In this document: in pieces, positions 45,981-55,389 of the stretch | Layout: every line of letters starts with the position of its first letter | Numbering within the stretch: position 1 is the stretch's first letter | DNA from: Cellulomonas sp. 73-92 | GTDB lineage: Bacteria; Actinomycetota; Actinomycetes; Actinomycetales; Cellulomonadaceae | Direction of reading: 5' to 3' | Assembly: GCF_001898175.1 (NCBI RefSeq) | Contig: NZ_MKTH01000004.1 | Span: 62,001-126,000, forward strand | DNA length: 64,000 nucleotides | Notes under the pieces: generated by a model | Told to the model about the DNA's origin: nothing | Seen by the model: only the letters and a program-made list of their open reading frames with translations | Databases searched by the model: none | Program-made: the position numbers and the translations under genes

Positions 45981-46682
45981 TCAGGCGCCGCCGAGCTGTG
46001 ACACGTCGTCGCTCCAGGCGGCCTCCGGGCCGGGCGTGCCGCCCAGCACGCCGACGAGCCGCTCCCGGGCGCGCGCGAGGTGGCGCTCCAGGAGCGAGAC
46101 GGCGCCGTCGGCGTCCCCGCCCTCGACGAGTGCCAGCAGGCGCTCGTGCTCCGCGTGGATCAGCGCGGTCGAGAGCAGCGAGTTGCCCTGGACCTGGGCC
46201 ATGCAGAGGCGCACCTCGCTGGCCAGCGACGAGTAGGCGCGGCTGAGGCGCGGGGAGGCCATCGCGTCGACCAGGCTCGTGTGGAACCGCATGTCGGGGT
46301 CGACGACGTCGAGCGCGGACGCCTCGCCGAGGGCGGCGATCTCGGCGTTGGCCCGGCGGGCCTCGTCGGGCACGGTCCGCCTCGCCGCGAGCCGGCGCAG
46401 CACGATCGACTCGACGTCGGCGCGGGTGCCGTAGATGTCGCGCGCGTCCGCCGCGTCCAGCACCGGCACGCGGGCGGAGCGGTGCACGCCGCGGACGAGC
46501 AGCCCCTCGGACACGAGCTTCTCGATGGCGGCCTTCGCCGTCGGCCGCGCCACCTCGTACTGCTCCGAGACGCTCGCCTCCGTCAGGGGCTCGTCGGTCG
46601 AGAGCTCGCCGCGGAACAGCTGTCGGCGCAGGTCCATGGCGATCGCGTCGACGATCGACGTCACGCCCTCCACACGGGCCAT
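45981..46682 (-). CDS. GntR/FCD family regulator (LldR-like) of the lactate operon
   Basis: The 233-residue protein has an N-terminal winged helix-turn-helix (DAIAMDLRRQLFRGELSTDEPLTE; SEQYEVARPTAKAAIEKLVSEGLL) and an all-helical FCD effector domain with the metal-binding set Asp/His in DPDMRFHTSLVD, HAEHERLL and LLERHL. FCD members next to lactate permease genes respond to lactate or related 2-hydroxy acids. It diverges from lctP across 153 bases containing a TNGTNNNACNA operator on the lctP promoter. I infer that it represses lctP/D-LDH and is released by lactate. Confidence 0.85.
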   Translation of the reverse strand: MARVEGVTSIVDAIAMDLRRQLFRGELSTDEPLTEASVSEQYEVARPTAKAAIEKLVSEGLLVRGVHRSARVPVLDAADARDIYGTRADVESIVLRRLAARRTVPDEARRANAEIAALGEASALDVVDPDMRFHTSLVDAMASPRLSRAYSSLASEVRLCMAQVQGNSLLSTALIHAEHERLLALVEGGDADGAVSLLERHLARARERLVGVLGGTPGPEAAWSDDVSQLGGA

Positions 46683-46744
46683 CGGTGCGAGCCCCCTTCT
46701 TCACGCATGTCAGGCCATTATCGCCGACAACCTGACCGGTGTAC

Positions 46745-46773
46745 TTGACTGACAAGAACACTTGTAAGACGAT
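46745..46773 (+). promoter_or_regulatory. Lactate operon promoter with GntR/FadR-type operator
   Basis: TTGACT (46745-46750), a 17-base spacer and GACGAT (46768-46773) form a good sigma-70 type promoter. TTGTAAGACGA at 46762-46772 is an exact match to the FadR-subfamily consensus TNGTNNNACNA and covers the -10; ACAAG-N4-CTTGT (46752-46765) is a further perfect dyad in the spacer. Confidence 0.65.
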
Positions 46774-46835
46774 TCCGGAGGACGTTTGTCCCACCCGTCC
46801 CGTCCCACCAGGTACTTCTCAATGGGGAGAAGCCG

Positions 46836-48530
46836 ATGTTCCAGCAAGTCCTCGCACCGTTCGCCCACTCGCTCCTGCTGTCGGCCCTGCTGGCGGCCCT
46901 GCCGCTGGCCGCGCTCTTCGTCATGCTCGGCGTGTTCCGGGTCAAGGCGGCCTACGCCGCCCTCGTGTCGCTCGGCAGCGCGGTGGTCCTCGCGATCGCC
47001 GTCTGGGGGATGCCCGTCGGCCAGGCGCTCAGCGCCACCGGGGAGGGCGTCTTCTACGGCCTCTTCCCGATCCTCTGGATCCTCGTCAGCGCGTTGTGGG
47101 TCTACAACCTGACCGTCGCCACCGGCTGGTTCGACGCCCTCGGCCGGATCATCCGCTCCATCAGCGACGACCCACGCGTGCTGGCGATCCTCATCGCGTT
47201 CTGCTTCGGGGCCCTGCTGGAGTCGCTCGCCGGCTTCGGCGCCCCGGTGGCGATCTCCGCCGCCATGCTCATCGCCGCGGGGATGAAGCCGGTTCGCGCA
47301 GCGGTGGTCAGCCTCGTGGCGAACACCGCGCCCGTCGCGTTCGGCGCGATGGCCGCCCCCATCACGGCGCTCGCCGGCGTCACCGGCCTGCCGGTCCACG
47401 ACCTCGCCTCGATGACGGGCCGCCAGACCCCGTTCGTCGCGCTCATCGTCCCGCTCGTGCTCGTCTTCCTGGTCGACGGCCGGCGCGGCGTGCGCGAGAC
47501 CTGGCCGGTCGCGCTCGTCGCCGGCGGTGTGTTCGGCCTGTCGCAGTTCGTCGTCTCGAACTTCCTGGCCTTCGAGGTCACCGACGTCGTCGCCTCCGTC
47601 CTTACGGTGGCCGCCGTGCTCCTCATGCTGCGGGTGTGGCAGCCCGCCGTGCGGCACGACGAGGGCGGCCTGGCGACCCGGCCCGCGGTCCCGACGCCCC
47701 GCGGCGGGATGCCGGCGGGACCGGGCGCCGCGCCGGTGGCGACGCTCGTGCTCGAGGACGAGGCCCTGCCGACCGCCACCCGCCGCTCCCCGGGGCAGGT
47801 CCTCAAGGCCACCGCGCCCTACCTGGCGATCATCGTGATCTTCACCATCGCGCAGCTCCCGGCGGTCAAGGGCTGGCTGGCCGTCCACGGGACCGTCGGG
47901 TTCGGCTGGCCCGGGCTGCACGTGCTCGCCCCCGGCGGCAAGGCCGCCCCCAACCAGGTGTTCCACCTCGACCACCTCAAGGCGACGGGCACGCTGCTGT
48001 TCCTGTCCGGCCTGGTGACGATGGCGATCTACCGGATCTCGCCGAAGCAGGGGGCTCTCGTGCTCGGGCGCACGCTGACGCAGCTGCGGTGGACGATCAT
48101 CACCGTGGCCTCGGTGCTCGGCCTCTCGTTCGTCATGAACCTCTCGGGCCAGACGACGACGCTCGGGTCGGCCCTCGCCGCGACGGGTGCGTTCTTCGTC
48201 GTGCTCTCGCCGGCGATCGGCTGGATCGGCGTCGCCCTCACCGGCTCCGACACGTCGTCGAACTCGCTGTTCGGGCTGCTCCAGGTGACGGCGGCGAAGT
48301 CCGCCGGCCTGCAGCCCGTGCTCATGGCGGCCGCCAACTCCGCGGCCGGCGTCATGGGCAAGATGCTCTCCGTGCAGAACCTCGCCGTGGCCGCCGCAGC
48401 GGCGGGCATGAAGGACGGCGAGCACGTCCTGCTGCGCAAGGTGATCGGCTGGAGCCTCGGCCTGGCCGCGTTCGTCGCGGTGATCATCGTGCTGCAGTCC
48501 ACCCCTGTCCTCGGCTGGATGGTTCCGTGA
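46836..48530 (+). CDS. lctP: L-lactate permease (LctP family)
   Basis: The 564-residue protein has 12-14 TM helices and the LctP motifs GALLESLAGFGAPVAISAAML, NTAPVAFGAMAAPI, TGSDTSSNSLFGLLQ and AANSAAGVMGKMLS. A cytoplasmic insert of about 40 residues (about 270-315, Pro/Arg-rich) interrupts the middle. It imports lactate (and glycolate) with protons. The ATG follows GGGGAGA. It is coupled by GTGA overlap to the D-lactate dehydrogenase gene. Confidence 0.93.
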   Translation: MFQQVLAPFAHSLLLSALLAALPLAALFVMLGVFRVKAAYAALVSLGSAVVLAIAVWGMPVGQALSATGEGVFYGLFPILWILVSALWVYNLTVATGWFDALGRIIRSISDDPRVLAILIAFCFGALLESLAGFGAPVAISAAMLIAAGMKPVRAAVVSLVANTAPVAFGAMAAPITALAGVTGLPVHDLASMTGRQTPFVALIVPLVLVFLVDGRRGVRETWPVALVAGGVFGLSQFVVSNFLAFEVTDVVASVLTVAAVLLMLRVWQPAVRHDEGGLATRPAVPTPRGGMPAGPGAAPVATLVLEDEALPTATRRSPGQVLKATAPYLAIIVIFTIAQLPAVKGWLAVHGTVGFGWPGLHVLAPGGKAAPNQVFHLDHLKATGTLLFLSGLVTMAIYRISPKQGALVLGRTLTQLRWTIITVASVLGLSFVMNLSGQTTTLGSALAATGAFFVVLSPAIGWIGVALTGSDTSSNSLFGLLQVTAAKSAGLQPVLMAAANSAAGVMGKMLSVQNLAVAAAAAGMKDGEHVLLRKVIGWSLGLAAFVAVIIVLQSTPVLGWMVP

Positions 48531-51343
48531 CCCCCTCGCAGCTGCTTCTCGAGGACCTGCGCGCGTCGGTCGCCGACGCCGCGCAGGTCCGCACGAGGCC
48601 GATCGACCTGCTCACCCACGCGCACGACGCGTCCCACTTCCTGCTGCAGCCGCAGGCGTCGGTCATCGCCCGGGACGCCGCCGAGGTGGCGCGCGTCTTC
48701 GGGGTCGGCACCCGGCACGGCGCGCCGGTGACGCTGCGCGCCGGCGGGACCAGCCTGTCGGGGCAGGGCTCGGGGACCGGCATCCTGCTCGACGTGCGCC
48801 GCGGGTTCCGCGACGTCGAGGTGCTCGACGACGGGGCGCGCGTGCGCGTGCAGCCGGGCGTCACGGTGCGCCAGGTCAACGCCCGCCTCGCGCCGCACGG
48901 GCGCAAGCTCGGCCCGGACCCGGCGAGCGAGGTGGCGTGCACGCTCGGCGGGGTGATCGCCAACAACTCGTCGGGCATGACGTGCGGCACCAGCGCCAAC
49001 GCCTACCGGACGCTCGAGTCGCTCACGGTGGTGCTCGCCGACGGCACCGTCGTCGACACGGGCGCGCCCGACGCCGACGAGCGGCTGCGGCTGACGCGGC
49101 CGGAGCTCTACGCCGGCATCGCCGGGCTGCGGGACCGGGTGCGCGGTGACGCGGCGTCGGTGCGCACGGTGCGCCACCAGTTCTCGATGAAGAACACGAT
49201 GGGGTACGGGCTGAACTCGTTCCTCGACTTCGACCGGCCGGTGGACATCCTCGCCCACCTGCTCGTCGGCTCCGAGGGCACGCTCGGCTTCGTCGCCGAG
49301 GCCGTGCTGCGCACCGTCCCGGTGCTGCCGCGGGCCGCGACCGCGTTCGTCGTCTTCGACGACCTCGAGGCCGCCAACGACGCGCTGCCGGCGCTCGTCG
49401 GGACGGGCGCGGCGACGCTCGAGCTGCTCGACGCGATCTCGCTGCGCGTCGGCCAGGGCCTGGCGGGCACCCCGCAGCAGGTGATGGACCTGCGCGTCGA
49501 CCGGCAGGCCGCGCTGCTCGTCGAGTACCAGGCGGCGGACGACGACGCGCTGGACCACCTGCGCGCGGAGGGCGACCGCGTGCTGCGGTCCCTCGCCGGG
49601 GCCGCTCCCGCCCGCTTCACGACCGACGGCGCCGAGCGGGCCGACCTGTGGCACCTGCGCAAGGGCCTCTACACGGCGGTGGCCGGGGCGCGGCCGTCGG
49701 GGACCACCGCGCTGCTCGAGGACGTCGTCGTCCCCGTCGCGGCCCTGGCCCGCACCTGCACCCGGATCACGCAGCTGTGCCAGCACCACGGCTACCAGGA
49801 CTCCGTGATCTTCGGCCACGCGAAGGACGGCAACGTCCACTTCATGATCACGGACGAGTTCGCCTCGGCGGCGTCGCTGGCGCGGTACCGGGCCTTCACC
49901 GAGGGGCTCGTCGACCTCGTCCTCGGCGAGGACGGCTCCCTCAAGGCGGAGCACGGGACGGGCCGGGTGATGGCGCCGTTCGTCCGCCGGCAGTACGGCG
50001 ACGAGCTGTACGACGTGATGCGGCAGGTCAAGTCGTTGTGCGACCCGGTGGGCGTGCTCAACCCCGGGGTCGTGCTGGACGACGACCCGGACGCGCACCT
50101 GCGGCACATCAAGACGAGCCCACGCGTCGAGGAGGAGGTCGACCGTTGCGTCGAGTGCGGCTACTGCGAGCCGGTGTGCCCGAGCCGCGACCTCACGCTG
50201 ACGCCGCGGCAGCGGATCGTCGCGCGCCGGGAGATCGCCAGGGCGCGCGCGGCCGGCGACGAGGCGCTCGCGGCCCGGCTCGAGGCCGACCACGGCTACT
50301 CCGTGGTGCAGACCTGCGCCGTGGACGGGATGTGCCAGACGGCGTGCCCGGTGTCCATCAACACCGGGCTGCTCGTCAAGCGGCTGCGGCGCGAGGGTGC
50401 CGCGCGCACCGCGAACGCGGTGTGGGGGCAGGCCGCACGCCACTGGGCGGGCACGACGCGGGTCGCCGCGGCCCTGCTGGACGTCGCCCGGGCCGTCCCT
50501 GAGCCGCTCGTCACGGGTGCCAACGTCGTCGCCCGTCGCGCGCTCGGGGCGGACAACGTGCCGCTGCACTCGGCCGAGCTGCCCGGCGGTGGGGTCCGCC
50601 GTGCCCGGCCTGCGCCGTCCGCGGTCCCCGAGGCCGTGTACCTGCCCGCCTGTGTCAACGCGATGTTCGGCCCCGCCGGTGGCGGCGCCGGCGTGCAGGC
50701 CGCGGTCGAGGCCCTGTGCGCGCGGGCCGGCGTCACGCTGCTCGTGCCCGAGGGTGTCGACTCGCTGTGCTGCGGCACGCCCTGGTCGTCGAAGGGCCTG
50801 GCCGACGGCCTGGCGGTGATGCGGCGGCGCACGCTCGACGCGCTGCGCGCGGCCACCCGCGACGGCGCGTTGCCGGTGATCTGCGACGCCGCGTCGTGCA
50901 CCGAGGGGATCGTGCACGCGCTGGAGGAGGACCTCGGCTCGCCGCTGACCGTCATCGACGCCGTCCAGTTCGTCGCCGACCGCGTGCTGCCCCGGCTCCC
51001 GTCCGGGCAGCGGCGGGTCGCGTCCCTCGTCCTGCACCCCACGTGCTCGTCGACCCGGATGGGTCTCAACCCGGCGCTGTCGACCGTCGCGGCGGCGGTG
51101 GCCGACGAGGTCCGCGTGCCGGACGACTGGGGCTGCTGCGCGTTCGCCGGCGACCGCGGGATGCTCCACCCCGAGCTGACGGCGTCCGCGACGGCCCGCG
51201 AGGCGGCGTCCGTGGCCGCGATCGGCGGCGACGCCCACGCGTCGTGCAACCGCACGTGCGAGCTCGGCATGACCCGCGCCACCGGCCAGGAGTACCGGCA
51301 CGTGCTCGAGCTCCTCGAGGAGGTCACCCGGCCGGAGGGGTGA
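48527..51343 (+). CDS. FAD-binding and Fe-S D-lactate dehydrogenase (DLD-II/GlcD-GlcF fusion type)
   Basis: The 938-residue protein starts at a GTG in a GTGA overlap. Residues 30-230 form a PCMH-type FAD domain (LRAGGTSLSGQGSGTGILLDV; EVACTLGGVIANNSSGM); an FAD-oxidase C-terminal domain follows (KDGNVHFMITDE; EHGTGRVMAPFV). Two 4Fe-4S motifs come next, CVECGYCEPVCPSRD (about 541-555) and CAVDGMCQTACP (about 597-608). Two CCG domains end the protein (CCGTPWSSKG near 747; CCAFAGDRGM near 870). This is the layout of quinone-linked D-lactate/2-hydroxyacid dehydrogenases feeding electrons to the respiratory chain. Paired with lctP, it lets the cell grow on or detoxify lactate. Confidence 0.9.
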   Translation: MTPSQLLLEDLRASVADAAQVRTRPIDLLTHAHDASHFLLQPQASVIARDAAEVARVFGVGTRHGAPVTLRAGGTSLSGQGSGTGILLDVRRGFRDVEVLDDGARVRVQPGVTVRQVNARLAPHGRKLGPDPASEVACTLGGVIANNSSGMTCGTSANAYRTLESLTVVLADGTVVDTGAPDADERLRLTRPELYAGIAGLRDRVRGDAASVRTVRHQFSMKNTMGYGLNSFLDFDRPVDILAHLLVGSEGTLGFVAEAVLRTVPVLPRAATAFVVFDDLEAANDALPALVGTGAATLELLDAISLRVGQGLAGTPQQVMDLRVDRQAALLVEYQAADDDALDHLRAEGDRVLRSLAGAAPARFTTDGAERADLWHLRKGLYTAVAGARPSGTTALLEDVVVPVAALARTCTRITQLCQHHGYQDSVIFGHAKDGNVHFMITDEFASAASLARYRAFTEGLVDLVLGEDGSLKAEHGTGRVMAPFVRRQYGDELYDVMRQVKSLCDPVGVLNPGVVLDDDPDAHLRHIKTSPRVEEEVDRCVECGYCEPVCPSRDLTLTPRQRIVARREIARARAAGDEALAARLEADHGYSVVQTCAVDGMCQTACPVSINTGLLVKRLRREGAARTANAVWGQAARHWAGTTRVAAALLDVARAVPEPLVTGANVVARRALGADNVPLHSAELPGGGVRRARPAPSAVPEAVYLPACVNAMFGPAGGGAGVQAAVEALCARAGVTLLVPEGVDSLCCGTPWSSKGLADGLAVMRRRTLDALRAATRDGALPVICDAASCTEGIVHALEEDLGSPLTVIDAVQFVADRVLPRLPSGQRRVASLVLHPTCSSTRMGLNPALSTVAAAVADEVRVPDDWGCCAFAGDRGMLHPELTASATAREAASVAAIGGDAHASCNRTCELGMTRATGQEYRHVLELLEEVTRPEG

Positions 51344-51389
51344 CAGAGGTCCCATGTCTGGTCCTCTGCCGCCGTCCGGGTGCCGCCAC

Positions 51390-52718
<1,329 letters not shown>

Positions 52719-52731
52719 CCGCCTGACGTCA

Positions 52732-52775
52732 CGACGCCCGGGCTCGGGGGCTTCGGCCTCCGGACCCGGGCGTCG
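52732..52775 (+). terminator. UUCG-capped hairpin terminator after eno
   Basis: An 11-bp perfect stem (CGACGCCCGGG/CCCGGGCGTCG) continues, after one mismatch, in a second GC stem closed by a C(UUCG)G tetraloop at 52751-52756. It begins 14 bases after the eno stop. Confidence 0.85.
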
Positions 52776-52795
52776 CGCTGTCGGGGCGGCGCGCC

Positions 52796-53461
52796 TCAGG
52801 GCAGCGGGGACTGCATCGGCGTCGGCGCGTCGTTGACCTGCGTGGTCTGCTCCACCGAGCGGCCCGAGCGGACTGCCAGCAGTCCGGCCGAGGCGGTGGC
52901 CGTTCCGACGACGAGCACGAGCCCGACGACGAACGCCGTCAGCCATGCCCCCCGATGGGTCGTCGACCGTCGCCACTGCAGGCCGGACGCGATCGTCCCC
53001 GCGACGACGAGCACGGGCAGCAGGAAGACGAGGGCGCCGAGGGCCGCGCCGACGAACGGGAGCGCCAGCAGCGTCAGCGGGACGGCGCCCACGACCCCCA
53101 CGACGACCAGCAGCACGGTCAGCCAGACCGGTTGCGGCCGTGCGCTCGCCTCGTCGGGCGGGATCGGCACGAGGCCGTGCGCGCTGGGCCGCAGCTGCGG
53201 GCCGCCGGACCACGCGCCCTGCGGCGTGCCCGGCCGGTCGGCGCCGGCCGCCCACGCCGCCGCCACCTCATCGGCCGTGCCGAGGCGGTGCAGCACGCCG
53301 GCGACCTCGGCCTGCGTCGGGGAGGCGCCCAGCTCGGCCAGCGACGCCTCGATGTGCTCGCGCACGGCGTCGACGATCTCCAGGCGGTCCGCGGGGTCGG
53401 CACCGGCCAGCGCCCGGTCGAGGTCGGCCAGGTAGGCGGCGACGAGCGGGGACTCGGTCAC
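52796..53461 (-). CDS. HAAS-domain membrane protein paired with PadR
   Basis: The 221-residue protein starts at a GTG overlapping the PadR stop. The N-terminal 70 residues (AAYLADLDRALAGADPADRLEIVDAVREHIEASL; VLHRLGTADEVAAAW) form the helical HAAS/DUF1700 signalling domain found next to PadR regulators. The rest has three TM helices (about 110-130, 135-160, 180-200). Such pairs control membrane processes in response to unknown cues. It was inserted between eno and ftsB in this genome. Confidence 0.8.
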   Translation of the reverse strand: MTESPLVAAYLADLDRALAGADPADRLEIVDAVREHIEASLAELGASPTQAEVAGVLHRLGTADEVAAAWAAGADRPGTPQGAWSGGPQLRPSAHGLVPIPPDEASARPQPVWLTVLLVVVGVVGAVPLTLLALPFVGAALGALVFLLPVLVVAGTIASGLQWRRSTTHRGAWLTAFVVGLVLVVGTATASAGLLAVRSGRSVEQTTQVNDAPTPMQSPLP

Positions 53462-53802
53462 TGTGCTCCCTTCATCAGCCGGTCCACGCCGGCGCGGAAC
53501 GGCTCCCAGGTCTGTGCGAAGGCACGCAGGGCCGCGCGTCCCTCGTCGGTCAGCGCGTGGTACCGCCGGGGCGGCCCGGCGGGCGACGGCTGCCAGGTGG
53601 TCTCCACCCAGCGGCGGCGGCGGAGCCGCGTGAGCAGCGGGTAGAGGGTGCCCTCCGAGCCGAACAGCACCGGGTCCGACCCGAGGGCTCGGGCGATGTC
53701 CTGCCCGTACGAGGGGCCCTGCGCGAGGTAGGCGAGCACGCAGTACTCCAGCGTGCCGCGGCGCAGCTGCGTGAGGACGGACCCCTCGTCGTCCGGTTCC
53801 AT
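53458..53802 (-). CDS. PadR family transcriptional regulator
   Basis: The 114-residue protein is a PadR winged-helix regulator: TQLRRGTLEYCVLAYLAQGPSYGQDIARAL, GSEGTLYPLLTRLRRRRWVE and PPRRYHALTDEGRAALRAF are the canonical segments. The ATG at 53802 is preceded by TACCTT seven bases upstream, so the mRNA is probably leaderless. Three AAGGTAC-type repeats overlap this promoter and probably mediate autoregulation. It is coupled to the HAAS protein. Confidence 0.88.
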   Translation of the reverse strand: MEPDDEGSVLTQLRRGTLEYCVLAYLAQGPSYGQDIARALGSDPVLFGSEGTLYPLLTRLRRRRWVETTWQPSPAGPPRRYHALTDEGRAALRAFAQTWEPFRAGVDRLMKGAQ

Positions 53803-53809
53803 GCGTGAC

Positions 53810-53851
53810 AAGGTACCGAGTGTCGCAAGGTACTTCAACCACGCAAGGTCC
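53810..53851 (-). promoter_or_regulatory. Triple direct repeat over the padR promoter
   Basis: AAGGTAC occurs at 53810-53816 and 53827-53833 and AAGGTCC at 53845-53851, spaced 17 and 18 bases. On the minus strand the first copy supplies the -10 (TACCTT) of padR. The rest of 53852-54002 holds no other clear element besides the ftsB -10. Confidence 0.5.
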
Positions 53852-53989
53852 CGAGCGCCCACCTCCTCGCCGAGACCGTGCCTTCCGAGCGTCGGACCGC
53901 CCGGTCTCGAGCACGAGCTGGGCGCTCGGCGTGGGGGAGCGGCAACGCGCGGGGAAGCACGGGTCCCGGGGGATCGGCGAGCCCACGGG

Positions 53990-53995
53990 CAGAAT
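53990..53995 (+). promoter_or_regulatory. -10 hexamer (CAGAAT) of the ftsB promoter
   Basis: CAGAAT ends seven bases before the ATG at 54003, predicting a leaderless or nearly leaderless transcript. Confidence 0.5.
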
Positions 53996-54002
53996 CGACG
54001 GC

Positions 54003-54644
54003 ATGCCCACATCGCGCTCGTCGTCGTCCGGCCTCGGCCGGCGCCCGAGCGTGCCGCGTCCGGGAGCACCACGGGGTGGGCCCGCCCCGCGCACGGGCGC
54101 CCAGCCGCGTGCCACCCGTCCCGCGCCGCCACCGGGTCCCCAGCGGGGCTCGTCGGGCCCCGGCCGGTCCGGTCCGCGCGTGGAGCGTGTCCGCGCGACG
54201 ACGCCGAAGCTCATCAGCGCGCGCGCGATGGTCATGGGGGTCGTCGCGCTGCTGGCGTTCGTGCTCGTCTACCCGACGCTGCACTCCTACCTCGCGGAGA
54301 AGGCGGCCGTCGACGCGCTGCGTGCGAACGTCGCGTCGTCACAGACGACGAACGACAACCTCACCGCGGAGCTCGCCCGCTGGAACGACCCCGCGTACAT
54401 CACCGCCCAGGCCCGCGAGCGGCTGAGCTTCGTCATGCCGGGCGAGACGGCGTGGCGGGTCGTCGACCCGCAGACGGTCCCCGGCGAGGCGCCCGACCCC
54501 GTGGCGACGCCCGCCGCGGCGCCCACCCCCGCCGTGCCCTGGTACGGGAAGGTGTGGCAGTCGGTGCAGGGCGCCGACCAGGCGTCCGACGAGCCCACCG
54601 CCGGCACGTCGACCGCCCCGCCGATCTCAGCGCCGACCCCCTGA
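54003..54644 (+). CDS. ftsB: Septum formation initiator family protein (FtsB/DivIC-like)
   Basis: The 213-residue protein has a long Pro/Arg/Gly-rich cytoplasmic tail (1-70), one TM helix (about 76-93, VMGVVALLAFVLVYPTLH), a coiled-coil (KAAVDALRANVASSQTTNDNLTAEL) and the FtsB hallmark WNDPAYITAQARERLSFVMPGE. A Pro/Thr-rich tail follows. It is expected in the FtsQLB divisome complex. Its place between eno and DUF501/ppx is conserved in actinobacteria (Rv1024 position). No Shine-Dalgarno site is present. Confidence 0.9.
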   Translation: MPTSRSSSSGLGRRPSVPRPGAPRGGPAPRTGAQPRATRPAPPPGPQRGSSGPGRSGPRVERVRATTPKLISARAMVMGVVALLAFVLVYPTLHSYLAEKAAVDALRANVASSQTTNDNLTAELARWNDPAYITAQARERLSFVMPGETAWRVVDPQTVPGEAPDPVATPAAAPTPAVPWYGKVWQSVQGADQASDEPTAGTSTAPPISAPTP

Positions 54645-54659
54645 CGCCGCCCCTCCCGG

Positions 54660-54742
54660 CCCACCCCTCCAGCTTCATTTTCCTGAAGTCCACGTCGTGA
54701 ATCACGACCGAGGCTTCAGGAAAGTGAGCCCTGAGGGGTGGG
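54660..54742. repeat. 83-base long imperfect palindrome
   Basis: Two 41-base arms around a single central A (54701) match at about 31 of 41 positions. Conserved blocks are CCCACCCCTC, TTTCCTGAAG and GTCGTGA with their complements. It fills most of the gap between ftsB and the DUF501 gene. It could act as a terminator, but its size and less GC-rich core resemble an interspersed palindromic (REP/BIME- or MITE-like) element. Confidence 0.65.
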
Positions 54743-54816
54743 AGTGAGAGGTGAGACCCGGAAGCTGGGGCCTGCCGGCCTCACCGCGGGGGTGGGGGCG
54801 GGACGCGCCGGGCGGG

Positions 54817-54822
54817 GACAAT
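54817..54822 (+). promoter_or_regulatory. -10 hexamer (GACAAT) of a leaderless promoter
   Basis: GACAAT ends six bases before the GTG at 54829; no ribosome-binding site at useful spacing exists. Confidence 0.55.
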
Positions 54823-54828
54823 GGCGGG

Positions 54829-55314
54829 GTGACGATCGACCGGGCCGACCTCGACGTGCTCACCGAGCAGCTCGGCCGCGTGCCCCGCGGGGCGGTCCGT
54901 GTCGCGGCGCGCTGCGCCTGCGGCCGGCCGACGGTCGTCGTCACCGCGCCGCGGCTCGACGACGGCACCCCCTTCCCGACCTGCTACTACCTCACCTGCC
55001 CGCCCGCCGCGGTCGCGATCAGCCAGCTCGAGGCGACCGGGATCATGAAGCAGATGACCGCCCGGCTGGCCGTCGACGACGAGCTGCGCGCGGCGCACCG
55101 GCGCGCGCACGAGGCCTACATCGCCGACCGGGAGGCGCTCGGCCACGTGCCGGAGATCGAGGGCGTCTCGGCCGGCGGCATGCCGGACCGCGTCAAGTGC
55201 CTGCACGCGCTCGCGGCGCACGCGCTGGCGGCCGGCCCCGGCGTCAACCCGATCGGGGACGAGGCGCTGGCGCTCGTCGCCGACACCTGGCGACCCGACC
55301 GCTGCCGCTGCTGA
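54829..55314 (+). CDS. DUF501 domain protein
   Basis: The 161-residue protein begins at GTG 54829 (VTIDRADLDVLTEQLGRVPRGAV). Family features seen are CACGRPTVV, PFPTCYYLTCPPA, ISQLEATGIMKQM and PDRVKCLHAL, with a Cys-rich pattern (CxC, CxxxxC, single distal Cys and a CRC C-terminus) that may bind metal. The function is unknown; the gene is conserved between ftsB and ppx across actinobacteria (Rv1025 position), which suggests a role linked to division or polyphosphate/(p)ppGpp metabolism. Confidence 0.88.
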   Translation: MTIDRADLDVLTEQLGRVPRGAVRVAARCACGRPTVVVTAPRLDDGTPFPTCYYLTCPPAAVAISQLEATGIMKQMTARLAVDDELRAAHRRAHEAYIADREALGHVPEIEGVSAGGMPDRVKCLHALAAHALAAGPGVNPIGDEALALVADTWRPDRCRC

Positions 55315-55377
55315 CGAGCCGGAACGGCCCCTCGTCCCGGGCCTCGGCACGATTCCGGGCTGGGCGGACCCGGATGG

Positions 55378-55383
55378 CACGAT
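55378..55383 (+). promoter_or_regulatory. -10 hexamer (CACGAT) of the ppx leaderless promoter
   Basis: CACGAT ends six bases before the GTG at 55390, the same geometry as at 17735, 54829, 56406 and 62144. Confidence 0.45.
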
Positions 55384-55389
55384 GTCGCG

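Noticed and set aside
46739-48526. In-frame extension of the D-lactate dehydrogenase frame upstream through lctP
   Set aside because: The extension is Arg-rich and overlaps the well-supported lctP; the GTG at 48527 gives the standard enzyme N-terminus.
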